Source of the DNA: Tribonema minus
Taxonomy: Eukaryota; Sar; Xanthophyceae; Tribonematales; Tribonemataceae
Length of the DNA: 64,000 bases
NCBI GenBank assembly: GCA_017506865.1
Contig: JAFCMP010000390.1
Span: 62,001-126,000 of the forward strand
Direction: 5' to 3'
In this document: positions 12,701-22,618 of the stretch, piece by piece
How the letters are laid out: each line of letters starts with the position of its first letter
Position numbering within the stretch: position 1 is the first letter of the stretch
Translations under genes and position numbers: made by a program
The notes under the pieces: generated by a model
The model's input: only the letters and a program-made list of their open reading frames with translations
Told to the model about the DNA's origin: nothing
The model's database searches: none

Positions 12701-15700
12701 TCGCTGCGGATCAAGGAGCAGGTGACCTGCAGCAGCCAAGCGCGCACAAGTCGAGAGCGTGGTCAATGCGTGATAATGGTGTATTTCGCAGGCGCTGCAT
12801 GTGCGGCAACCAATAAGACTGGCCGAGGCAGCGCCGCTCAGCTTCTCGTCAGATGCCAAGTGCTACGTTGGCGCGCACGGGTGCGCGGCTCGACACGTGC
12901 AGAGTCTCACGGCCACAAAAGTGTGCCGATTGCAGGACAAGAAGATTTTGATGATGAGGAGGTGCTCAGCACCCTAATGGATTTTCAACGGGTCGATGCT
13001 TCCCAAACCCAACAATCCTGCACACCGCCCACTGCATTGCGCCGCCCTTTTGTGGCAGCCGGGCGCGACCACCCACTGCCAAACTTGAAGTTGACGCATT
13101 GCACGTGCGGCGTTGCGCATGCAACCACGACACATGCACGTCACCCGTAGGCGATCCTTCAAGTGCGCCGCATGCCGTGCGCGCAGCGGCGCCCTCTCAC
13201 CTTGAGGCCGCTGGGCGTCACCGTGCCGCTGATGGCGGCCATGGCGGCCATGGCGCGCGCCTGGCCCGCGCGCGTCGGCGGGAAGGTCACCGCGCAGTAC
13301 GCGCGCTGCGGCCGCGCCGGCTGCGCAGGAACAGCGGCCATGACACCAGCGCACAGGTCAGCGTGTGGGCATGTGAACCAGGCAGATGCGACAGTCCTGC
13401 GCCGATGCGCTGCGAACGTGCTGCGCGATTCTGCGTCGTCGCAGTCTGTGAGGTGTGGCGGTCCGCGGCGCATGGCGATGCTCAGGAGAAGGGCATGCGC
13501 ACGGTTCGCGCGTCGTAGTCGTAGCCTGACCGAGCCAAACTGCCGGAGGCAGCGCGGCCTGCGAGCGCGAGTTCACATGCATAGTCTTCCCCCCCCCATG
13601 AAGCTGCGACGCACCCGCTGCAGCCCGCAGCGTCTCCTGCAGGCAGGCATGACGTAGAGTCCAAAACACTGCTACCACTTCATCGCCTTGAAGCGACCAG
13701 CATTCAATGCAGCCGAAGACGCTGACGCAGCAGCAGAAGCGCGACACGCGCGGCAGCGCGTAGGCGCAGATACTGATTGCACACCTTGTGCAGGGGGCGC
13801 GGCCGCAGCTGCAAGCCCTGCGTGTCGGCAACGAGCGCGTCAGCAGCGCTCATCCCCGTTGCCGGCGCCGCTTCTTTGGGCGCGGTTGCTGCGGCGGCAC
13901 CGGCAGCATCGCCGCCGCCGGCGGCAGCGGCTGCGGCGGCGTCTTGGCCAGCCTTCGCAGCGCTGGGGGCCCGTGCAGCCTCAGCACGCGGTGTGGACAC
14001 GGAGACCTGCGCAAAACACACGAATACATGGGAGGTTGGATGAGATGTTGTTGCAATGCGGAGGAGGGAACTGTTGAGATTGAATGTTGCCGTCCTTCTG
14101 ACCTTGCCTGTGGCAGTGGATGAAGTGGCTAGTCGGGCGAAAGGGGGGGTGGAGGCACGATGGTTGCCTTCAAGGGTGTGGCTGTGCGGCAAAATATGTC
14201 GTGCCTGAGGCATGCTGGCTGACCAATGGTCAACTCGCCATGAGCAGCCTGATGAAGGCAGGGGGCATGACCGCTGCTCCTCGTGGCCACAGTCAACCAG
14301 CAAGCATGCAATCAATGTGCTTGTGGTTTCATGACAGCAGAACGGCAAACACCCCCACAAAGCGACTGAGGCAGCGTAGTACGCATGTGCACGAAGTGGC
14401 GTTGAGCACAAACACTATAATGTGCATTCCTGTCCATGTCAATCACAAAACAATGTAAATCCTCACAGTAGCATGACTGAGCAAAAGCATAATCACAGCC
14501 TCCTGTTGCTGCACATAGATGCAGGGGTCTGCTGGCAACAGGCTGACGTTGACACGAATGCTGTTGCATAGCTTCAAATCACTGCACCAACGCGTGATGT
14601 GAGGCAACTTGCTGAAGGCAAGGCGATACAATCCAACAAAAGTTGTTGAAGTCGGTGACTCACCAGTGGGGCAAAGTCCTGAAACAGGCGTAGTACGGTC
14701 TCTTCCACTTCCTGCACACACAGGCAAGTGCAGATCGCGCGAGAGCACAAGGTCAGCTCGTGCACTTGCAACATGCCCGGAGCGAGGTAATCAGCAACAG
14801 GCACACCACATGCCACACACTCAAGCATCGGTTCTGGCTCATGACTGTTGAGCATAGCAGCCGCGTGGTGCTGACGGCTTGCACACAGACGCGCTGCGCC
14901 GGTGACAAGCGGCGCATCAACAGCGGAGCGCTGTGGCAGGTCAGTTCAACAGGCAACGCAAAACACAGCAGCGCGACAACGGCGCCGCACCACGCGCGGC
15001 ACACACCGCCGACCTCCCCTCAATGACGCGCTAGCAGGTACTTCGAGTATAACATGACCGTCAGCGCAGGCCTCGAGCATACAGGGAGCCATCCCGCTGC
15101 GACGAATGCGGTCCACACGCGCGCACTGCTGTACACACCTGCAGATCTGACGCGGCCTCGCCCTCCAGCATGACCTGCACGCGACACGGCGCCGGCGCGG
15201 TCGCCTCGCGCCCGCCCCTGTGCGGCGCGGCCTGCGGCATCGCGGCAAAGCAGGGGGGCAGGTATTAGAGCAGCGCCTTCATCCGTGGAAACAAGGTTCC
15301 GTGAGTCACCATGAACGAGCATGCAGAAGCCTGCTGCGCTTGCGCCGTCGCGACGCGTGCAATGCGCCAGCGCTGACTGACACAGCTGCATATCTGCAGC
15401 GCCGCTTGATGGGCGGGCACCACCATAAGCAGCACTTGCTTCGGTGCGAGCTCTACTGAACGTGCTGCATGTAGGTCAAGCGGCCTGACTGCGATGCGCA
15501 CCTTGCTCTGCGCGCCGCCCACGGCGCCGCCGGCGGGCGCGCTCCAGTCGACGCGCAGCGGCGCGGGCCCCAGGGCCTGCACGCGCGTTGGCGGAGTGGG
15601 GACCGAAGCAGACGAGGTGAGCAGTGTGCGCGGGCAACGCACGCCGGCATGCGCGACACCAACAGCGCTGGCAGGGCGCTCATGGCAGAAGAGGTGAGAG

Positions 15701-16748
15701 AGCCTCGATGCAAGCATTCATGTGATTGATTTGTGGTTGGGCACGGAGGTTGCGGGGGGGGGGGCGCGCGTGCGGTGCGCTCCCTGTTCGGCCGGAGATG
15801 CGCGTCGCAAGGACGCTGCTTTGCCTGGAGCAAAGCTTGCGCGACGGCAGCACCGACGGGGAGGCTGCTGCTCGTGGGCACCGGTGCCGTGACCAGCAGA
15901 CGTCACAGCGCTCAACAGATGTGCGAGCGCGCCTTTTGAGACAGTGCCAAATGCGATGTTTTGTCCCTCAGGCAGTGCCAAAACCAAGTTTCGGGCGAAC
16001 CAGAAGTGGCAACCTCCGCACTATACAAGAACTCGTCGCTGTGACCACCGAAGCCTCAATGATGCTGTATCAAAGACAGGCGAGAATGAGCAGCCTTGGT
16101 GATGGACAGCAAATTGAAGAAACAGCGGAAGTCACATCGCGCGTCAGGTGTGCGCGCGCGCCTGACACCGTGTCGAACTGACAGCGCCAGCAAAGTCGGG
16201 GGTACATTACATTCAGCTCAACGATCTCTTTGATTCGTTTTTCATTCAGGCTGCACACTGCGCGCTGCCACACACCTGCGAGCCGTTGAGCTGCCTGCGC
16301 GCATCCTCTGCGTGGAGCCGGTTGCGGTACTTGACGACTGCAGTGCCGCTGCCGTCCGTCATGAGCTGCGTGTTCTCCTGTCGATCACACACACAGCGCG
16401 ACATCAGCGATGGGAGAGTCACGGCGTGCGCTGGAGTGCAGATGCAAACGAAGCATGCCGTTTCGGGCCTGGCCTGGTACTGCCAAAGTACATGTGGACG
16501 CTCGTGGACTGTTGCACGCCGAGGCGGACGACAGCAATCGCCCGCGCAGTTGGCGGCCGCTTGCAGTGATGATGTGAGCCACCCTCGCCATTGCGGCTGC
16601 GGCCATCCTCAAAGACATGCATACCTACAGTAACATCTATGGAGGCCGTACACGCAGGCGTGCCGCCATCACGCTACCACACGTCCGCCCCACTCACAAC
16701 CGCCTGGCGCAGCGCAACAGCGCTCGGCGCTGTCCCCGCTGCAGCAGC

Positions 16749-16796
<48 letters not shown>

Positions 16797-18530
16797 GCTG
16801 CAGGCCGCAGCTCACCTCCTCCAGCGCGCCGAAGGGCCGGAACAGCGCCTTGACCTGCTCGGCGGTGACGCCGTCGGGCAGGCCGCTCACGGCGAGCGCC
16901 GCGTTCTTCTGCGCCCAGCCGACGCGAATCCGCCGCCCGTGCACCTCCGCCCTGAGCGGTCCAGCGAGTGAACGCGCGTCAGCGGGGGTGCGGAGATGTG
17001 AGCAAGCATTAGCGTAAGCGACGGACGGCGTGAACACGACATGCGCAGGCTGTCGGCTCGACTGCGCGCGACGAGGGAATCGCGCTGAGGAGCGCGCAAC
17101 TAATCAAACGGCAGGCAAGCGCGGCGCCGCGGCTGTTGTCGCACGTGGCGGCGGCCGACGCGCGGCCGCGGCGAGTGAGAAGGTGCGGCATCGTGCTCAG
17201 CACTCAGCGTCCAGCGGCTGGCATCGCGCGCGTCAGAGCTGGCTGTGCGCGCCAACGGCGGCAGCAGCGGCAAGCGGCAGCGGTGACAGCAGCAGCACGC
17301 GCTTGTCAGCGGGGCCTGAGGGGGCAAGCGGGTGCCACGCACCTGTGCATGCGCTCCTTGGCGACGCACGCCTCCGCGTGCGAGCCCATGCGCACAAAGC
17401 CATACCCCAGGTTCTTGCTGGTGGAGCGGTCGCGCTTGATGTTCACCGTCAGCACCCTGCGGGGCGCGGCGCAGGGGGGGGCAGCGGCGAGCGACTGTGA
17501 TGCCGCTTCTGGTGTACGTTCGTAATTGACCATGGTCTGTCGAGCATTGCAACAGTCGCTTGCTGGCGCCACCATGGGTGTAACACAGGTGCTGACTGGC
17601 AGTTGCTGATCTCACGAGTCTGCTGATACACTTGCGCTGATGCGCTTGTGCATGACATTGCCGCCATTGCGCGTTGATGCCAGCAAGACTTGAACCTGAC
17701 TGCATGGTGCAAGCATGGCGTTGCTGCCGCTCGTCTATGCCTGTGCTTACTGCAGATGGTCTACAGAACACTTCTGGCCTTCGATGTAAGCAAGGTTACC
17801 AAACAGAGCTGAACAGTTTTTGATAAGACTGACCAACAGTCAGCAATGATGTGATTTATGTGCCTGATCACTATTGCAGCAGCAGATGTGGCGATACCGG
17901 ATGCGAACGACAGCAGAAAGCAGCATGGAGCGCCGACGCACCTGCCATGTTCCCTGAAGGCAATCAATAGGTCCTCCTCTGTGAGCCCCCTCGCCAGATC
18001 GCCTACAAATAGATTGCACTCTGACGATGATACGGGATGTTCGTTCAGTGGAGGTGCTGGAGCGGCAGCAGCAGCAGCGCCCTCCGCTCCAGACGGCCAG
18101 CCCTGCTCGTCCTGCTGTTCTATATTTCGATTGCTGCCGTCAGGAGACCGTCCAGAGTCCTCGCTTCCTATGAAGACAAAGCATCACAAAGAAAGCATGA
18201 GGACCGCGCGAGCGTTGCCGATGAGGATTTGCAAAACCCGAGCGCACGTCCTGATCTTACCTGAGGATGCAGCGGCGGTGTCTGTCTCCGTTGTTCCTGC
18301 GCCCTCCTCCCCCGCTGTGGGCTTTGCGGACACACTATCAATAGTGGGCTTTGGTAGTGCACTTTCCACTGCATCTTCTCCCACGCCCTCCTGTGGTGCA
18401 CAACATGACACCGAGACAAAAGCGCACAACGGGGGCAGTATCAGCGACAGCCGATATTCAGCGGGATGCCACTTTGGCGCCCAGAGATTCGTAGATGACT
18501 GCTGCGCACCTTCGCTGCGCCGCCATCCAT
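9765..18530 (-). CDS. Three-RRM RNA-binding protein with prion-like C-terminus
   Basis: Exons, 3' to 5': 9765-9907, 10181-10306, 10760-10835, 11233-11427, 12076-12167, 12624-12726, 13201-13320, 13785-14006, 14664-14711, 15139-15231, 15502-15576, 16276-16377, 16816-16951, 17343-17456, 17942-18167, 18261-18390, 18510-18530. Phase closes from ATG (MDGGAAK) to TGA, 673 residues. RRM1 has RNP2 NLFVGDL and RNP1 LGYGFVRM. RRM2 has LAVSGLPDG and GTAVVKY. RRM3 is weaker (VQVMLEG, AYCAVTF) and is interrupted by an Ala/Pro-rich insert (exon 13785-14006). The C-terminal third is low complexity: Q7 and Q8 runs (exon 11233-11427), then poly-Ala and Pro/Tyr/Gly-rich stretches. An in-frame TGA upstream of the ATG supports the start, but a 5' UTR exon cannot be excluded. 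Expected to bind mRNA; the low-complexity tail suggests granule formation (inference). The tandem-RRM layout recalls RBP45/47 or ELAV-type proteins, without a specific orthology claim. Confidence 0.9.
16751..16795. repeat. (CAG)15 microsatellite in RRM-gene intron
   Basis: An uninterrupted run of 15 CAG units on the plus strand, read as CTG on the gene strand. It lies in the intron just after the donor of exon 16816-16951. It is not translated in the model. Confidence 0.9.
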
Positions 18531-19700
18531 TTGCGCCCCCCCAACCGGCGCCTCCTCTTGGCTCCTCCTCCTCGCGCTGCCAGGGTCAGCGCAAAACTCT
18601 CTGACAACGCATCAGCAGCCAGCGGGTGACGCTCCTCTTCCCGGAAGAAAAAAGTTGTGTGGTGTGTGTGTCAATACCAGCTGCATATTGCGTGTACGGG
18701 GGCAACTGCTAGTCTACCGCCGCCTCCGGCGTCTTAGCTAGCGCGCGAGCTCTGCTTTCAAAGCAAGCAAGCATACGTACTGAAGCCAGGTCCCTTCAAG
18801 ATGTACCGACTTCCCTTCCCGGGGAGATCAACATCTGGTGTAGTAGGTCATTTGGACGTTGCGCAGCAGCGCACACAGCGCAATTTCCGGTCGTGGCACG
18901 ACTCCGATCGAGCAGAGCTCGACACCAGATGCGCCACACAACATCTCTCTCTCTCTGCTACAATGTAGGTAGGCGCGGATGCGGATCTCTGTTGGTATAG
19001 CAGACATCGGCGGTAGCCAGGCGATGGCGTTGAGGGCATAACACCACCAGCCAGCGATGGCGTTATCATGGCGGAGCTGGTACTTTGCTGTGCACGAAGA
19101 GAGAGAACGACGAAGCCCGACTCACCTCACAGCAAAGCATATGATTCTGAAGCCAACATGCGTTGTGAGGAGGGGGGGCTGTGATCTCAGTTTGGCTGGA
19201 ACGCCTACAGATTATGTGGCGCTGTTGTTTCGCATTGCTAATGTAGGATTCATTTTGGGGACTGGGAGGCATCGTGTTGTTCGTCTCTGCATTTCCAGAC
19301 AACGCTCTCGCGCAGAGTTTGAAGGCGGAGAGCACAGTATCTGTGTTGTGAATATGCCAACAGCACACTGTGTGTGCTCAAGGTCGAGTCGGTGAGTCCA
19401 TAGATAGTTACAATCCGGGCTGAAGCTAGCTAAAATGCAGATTTCAATTCACAGGAAGACGCGATGTTGTGTTGTTGCAAGACATATCAGTACATCCGGG
19501 CTTGCTGGACAGCAATCGTGCAGGCAGTGCCAGTGGAATCCCTGTTGCTGAGAGGGCTGGTCCAGTGCGATTCCATGCGAGACTTGCATGCTGTTGCAAA
19601 GTGAGCCTTCCCTATTTACAGGCAGATGTCGGGCATTGAAAGTTTTGGGCAGCTTCTTTTTTCAAATTAAGCTCAACAATGAGTTGCGTTGCACATAGCT
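18531..19700. promoter_or_regulatory. Intergenic: 5' flank of the RRM gene
   Basis: About 1.2 kb between the RRM start codon and the first retroelement fragment. It includes a short CT dinucleotide run near 18945-18956. Short ORFs here show no family motif and no clear exon structure. It presumably holds the RRM promoter and 5' UTR; I see no recognisable core-promoter element. Confidence 0.4.
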
Positions 19701-19846
19701 TGTACTTTTTATTAATTCTCGCTCAGGGCGCGAAAAAGCCCAGATGATTGGCATCTAGCTGTAAGGAATCTACATGTCGTATGACAGTCTGCAAGTGTCG
19801 CAACGACAACCACTCAAACGCCGCCGCCGCCAAATGGCATCTCGAA
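19701..19846 (-). mobile_element. Solo 3' end of a non-LTR retroelement
   Basis: Nearly identical to 21081-21227. It carries the last about 25 codons and the 3' UTR of the element, ending on the minus strand in AATTAATAAAAAGTACAA, which contains an AATAAA-like signal. It lacks the upstream ORF, so it is a 5'-truncated copy, as expected from target-primed reverse transcription. Confidence 0.75.
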
Positions 19847-19989
19847 GTACTTTTATTATATTCCACTTGTGGCTGTGGAAATGCCATGTTGTAGGTGTGT
19901 CGCCTTGTTCTCACATAGCTTGTACTTCTATTATATTCCACTCGTGGCTGTGGAAATGCCATGTTGTAGGTGTGTCGCCTTGTTCTCAC
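19847..19989. repeat. 75-bp tandem repeat, two copies
   Basis: Units 19847-19921 and 19922-19989 differ at only a few bases. Each starts (plus strand) with GTACTT followed by an AT-rich stretch, the same junction seen at the retroelement 3' end. The unit may therefore be another element's 3' tail inserted repeatedly at the same kind of site. Confidence 0.8.
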
Positions 19990-20036
19990 TCTTGGATGTA
20001 GCATGCAAAGCTTGCACGCCACACCCCGCCCCCCAC

Positions 20037-20660
20037 ATCACCCCCAACAAAGCTCCCGCAAGCGACTGTCCCCCACATACTAGCAGGGATACCAAACAAA
20101 GCTACAAGACTCTCCCCCCACAGACAGACCCGTCTTAGGGCCACCCAGCTCCACGCAGACTCCATCTCAAAGTTTTCATGCAGGCCAAGGTCACCATAAT
20201 GGGCCCTGAACTGGAGATTGTGGCTATCTACGTGAACCCCGATATCATAAAGATAAGCAGAGGGAGTCACTGGGCGCCAGGCGCTGACGCTAGAAAGAAA
20301 GGCTATATAACTAAGCAAAGCATCGCCTCCTTGATGAGCGGGACGGTGGTTCACCGGGCCTCCCATATCACCCCCAACAAAGCATCCGCAAGCGACTGTC
20401 CCCCACACACTAGCAGGGATACCAAACAACTCCCCCCCCACAGACAGACCCTTCTAAGGGTCACCCAGCTCCACGCAGACTCCATCTCAAAGTTTTCATG
20501 CAGGCCAAGGTCACCATGATGGGCCCTGAACTGGAGATTGTGGCTATCTACGTGAACCCCGATATCATAGAGATAAGCAGAGGGAGTCACTGGGCGCCAG
20601 GCGCTGACGCTAGAGAGAAAGGCTATATAACTAAGTAAAGCATCGCCTCCTTGATGAGCG
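20037..20660 (-). pseudogene. Tandem-duplicated reverse-transcriptase fragment
   Basis: Two copies, 20037-20340 and 20367-20660, at over 90 percent identity by eye. On the minus strand both read HQGGDALLSYIAFL, then SAYLYDIGVHVD, then GDLGLHENFE. This resembles the RT region from the HQGD box through motif C (A-Y-L-D-D) to the L-G-L-H segment of non-LTR elements. The first Asp of motif C is Tyr in both copies, so neither could be catalytic. The assignment rests on motif spacing and is moderate; the duplication itself is certain. Confidence 0.55.
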
Positions 20661-20973
20661 AGGTCACGGCTCACCGCAGGCTGCAAGCCTGACAAGATAT
20701 TGCCATTTACCGCTGCGAGTAACTTGTGGTTGGTGCCGTGGCGTGCAGCCGACTCCGCTTGCTCTCCAAGCACGCCAAGCCGCTGCCTGTCCCTCCTCCG
20801 CACGCCAGCCAGGGCTTCCGAGACACCACCACACGTTTGAAGTTCTCTCGAAGGGGCTACGCACGCTGGCATCACCTGAGGGCCGCTGGTGCTAGCTCCT
20901 GCAAGCCCTGCAGCCCAGCCCACCCACCAAACCAGCCGCATTCGCTGCCACGCCTTTCGGCGTTAACGAGCTT

Positions 20974-21165
20974 GGGACGCTGTTTGTACTTTTTATTAAT
21001 TCTCGCTCATCAGGGCGCGAAAAAGCCCAGATGATTGGCATCTAGCTGTAAGGAATCTACATGTCGTATGGGACGCTGTTTGTACTTTTTATTAATTCTC
21101 GCTCATCAGAGCGCGAAAAAGCCCAGATGATTGGCATCTAGCTGTAAGGAATCTACATGTCGTAT
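20974..21165 (-). repeat. 96-bp tandem duplication of retroelement 3' UTR
   Basis: Units 20974-21069 and 21070-21165 are almost identical. Each spans the 3' UTR, ending on the minus strand in AATTAATAAAAAGTACAAACAG... followed by CGTCCC. Two 3' ends stacked head to tail suggest repeated insertion at one site or slippage during reverse transcription. Confidence 0.85.
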
Positions 21166-22412
21166 GACAGTCTGAAAGTGTCGCAACGACAACCGCTCAA
21201 ACGCCGCCGCCGCCAAATGGCATCTCGGGTTCCTCCCCTACGTCCTCCTCCATGTGCCCCCCCCCCCCTGGATTCTGCCATGTGTGTCATGACACGGCCA
21301 GAGTACGCCATGTGGAGCGCTGCCGACAGTGCCGAGCGTAAGCGCGCCAGGGCGATGCCCTTGAGAGCTTTAGGGCGCGCTCCTCCGGGCACTGACATCC
21401 TGCTGGCATACTCCGTCGCCACAGCCTCCAGCAGCTTCCGCCCCTGCTCCCCGATGCTGCCAAATGACCCTATTGCCAAAGTGGCAAGTTTGTAGCAATT
21501 CTGATCATGATGACCAGAATAGTGGGTAGTCTTGGCGGCCTCTTGGTCGCGGCAGCATCGCTCGGGGTCTGCTGCAGTCTTCGCCGCCCGCGACGCCACC
21601 TGCGCCTCGAAGCAGGTAACGTCCACCATGAGCGGTAGGTGGCGTGTCGGGTCGTCGTAGCCGGTCACCGGGAAGGCGTCGGCAGGCAGCACGATGTCCA
21701 TCCTGCGACTCCCCGGCGGCCCAGCGGACCCCAGAAACGGCGTGTAGTCCTCGTCCACCAGTCCCGATTTGAGGTATTGCCGCAGGATGCGCTGCGTGGC
21801 CCTCTTGACACTATTGTGGACAATGGTGTCGTGCGCCTTGACGCGTGGCGCTTGACACAGCCGTGCATGCAGGGTGCCGCCCGGCGACTTCTCGCACAGC
21901 TTGCAGCCTGCCGTCTGCTCCTCTACTCCGATGGCGCGTTTGACGGCCAGCTGCCAGGATAGGCCATCGAACGAAGCCGTTGTGGAGTACATGGGCTCGT
22001 TGAGGAATGCCATGCCGATCGAGTGCATGTGGCGCTGCGACCGGAATCGAGCAAGTGCTTGCGCGCGTTGCGTGCCCTGCGGCAGCTGTTGCAGGTCCGC
22101 CTCCACCTTATCTGCAAGCTCGGTAGCGACGGCATCTGCAAGCGCACTCTGATTGGGGCGCTTCAGGCTACACTGCAACTGCAGAGCACTGGCGTCAAGT
22201 ACGCAAGCAGCATCCGCACCAGTGCCACCACCTGCTGTCGGCCGCAGCGGCGGCTGCTGCGTAGGTGGTTGCTGCTGCAGTGGCGTTAGCGCTGGTGGCA
22301 GTATATGTTCCAGCTTGTCACCTGTTGCTGCACGTAGAGATGTGGCAGCTGTGGCGATCGTCCGCATGAGGGGCAGGCGCGCCACCTCTGCTGCTGCTGC
22401 GCCTTGTAGCAT
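21153..22412 (-). mobile_element. Retroelement C-terminal ORF with CCHC and restriction-like endonuclease
   Basis: A single open frame of 419 codons, ATG at 22412, no intron, unlike the neighbouring genes. Residues 170-186 form a CCHC knuckle (C170, C173, H182, C186). Downstream come RMDIVLP (D239), LMVDVTC (D264) and K278, matching the PD-(D/E)XK layout of the restriction-like endonuclease at the C-terminus of R2/CRE/NeSL-type non-LTR elements. No reverse-transcriptase domain lies upstream in frame, so the copy is 5' truncated. It abuts another copy's 3' end at 22440. The frame is undamaged, so insertion may be recent. An alternative is a domesticated nuclease, for which there is no positive evidence. 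Confidence 0.7.
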
Positions 22413-22440
22413 TGCTGGTGTGGAACGCGCAGCGCCTGCT

Positions 22441-22530
22441 GTTTGTACTTTTTATTAATTCTCGCTCAGGGCGCGAAACTGTTTGTACTTGTACTGCTTA
22501 TTGAAACATTCTCACTTAGGGCGCGCACAA
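22441..22530 (-). mobile_element. Two further retroelement 3'-end remnants
   Basis: At 22441-22478 the AAAAAGTACAAACAG end recurs, and a degraded version follows to about 22525. They lie directly upstream (gene sense) of the 419-codon ORF, so the elements are arranged head to tail. Confidence 0.65.
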
Positions 22531-22618
22531 AAAAAAACCAGCTTGTACATCTGGCGGGCGCGTGTATGCACACTTTGGACTACATATAACCCTGAAGCTG
22601 AGCACTCTCTTAAGATGT

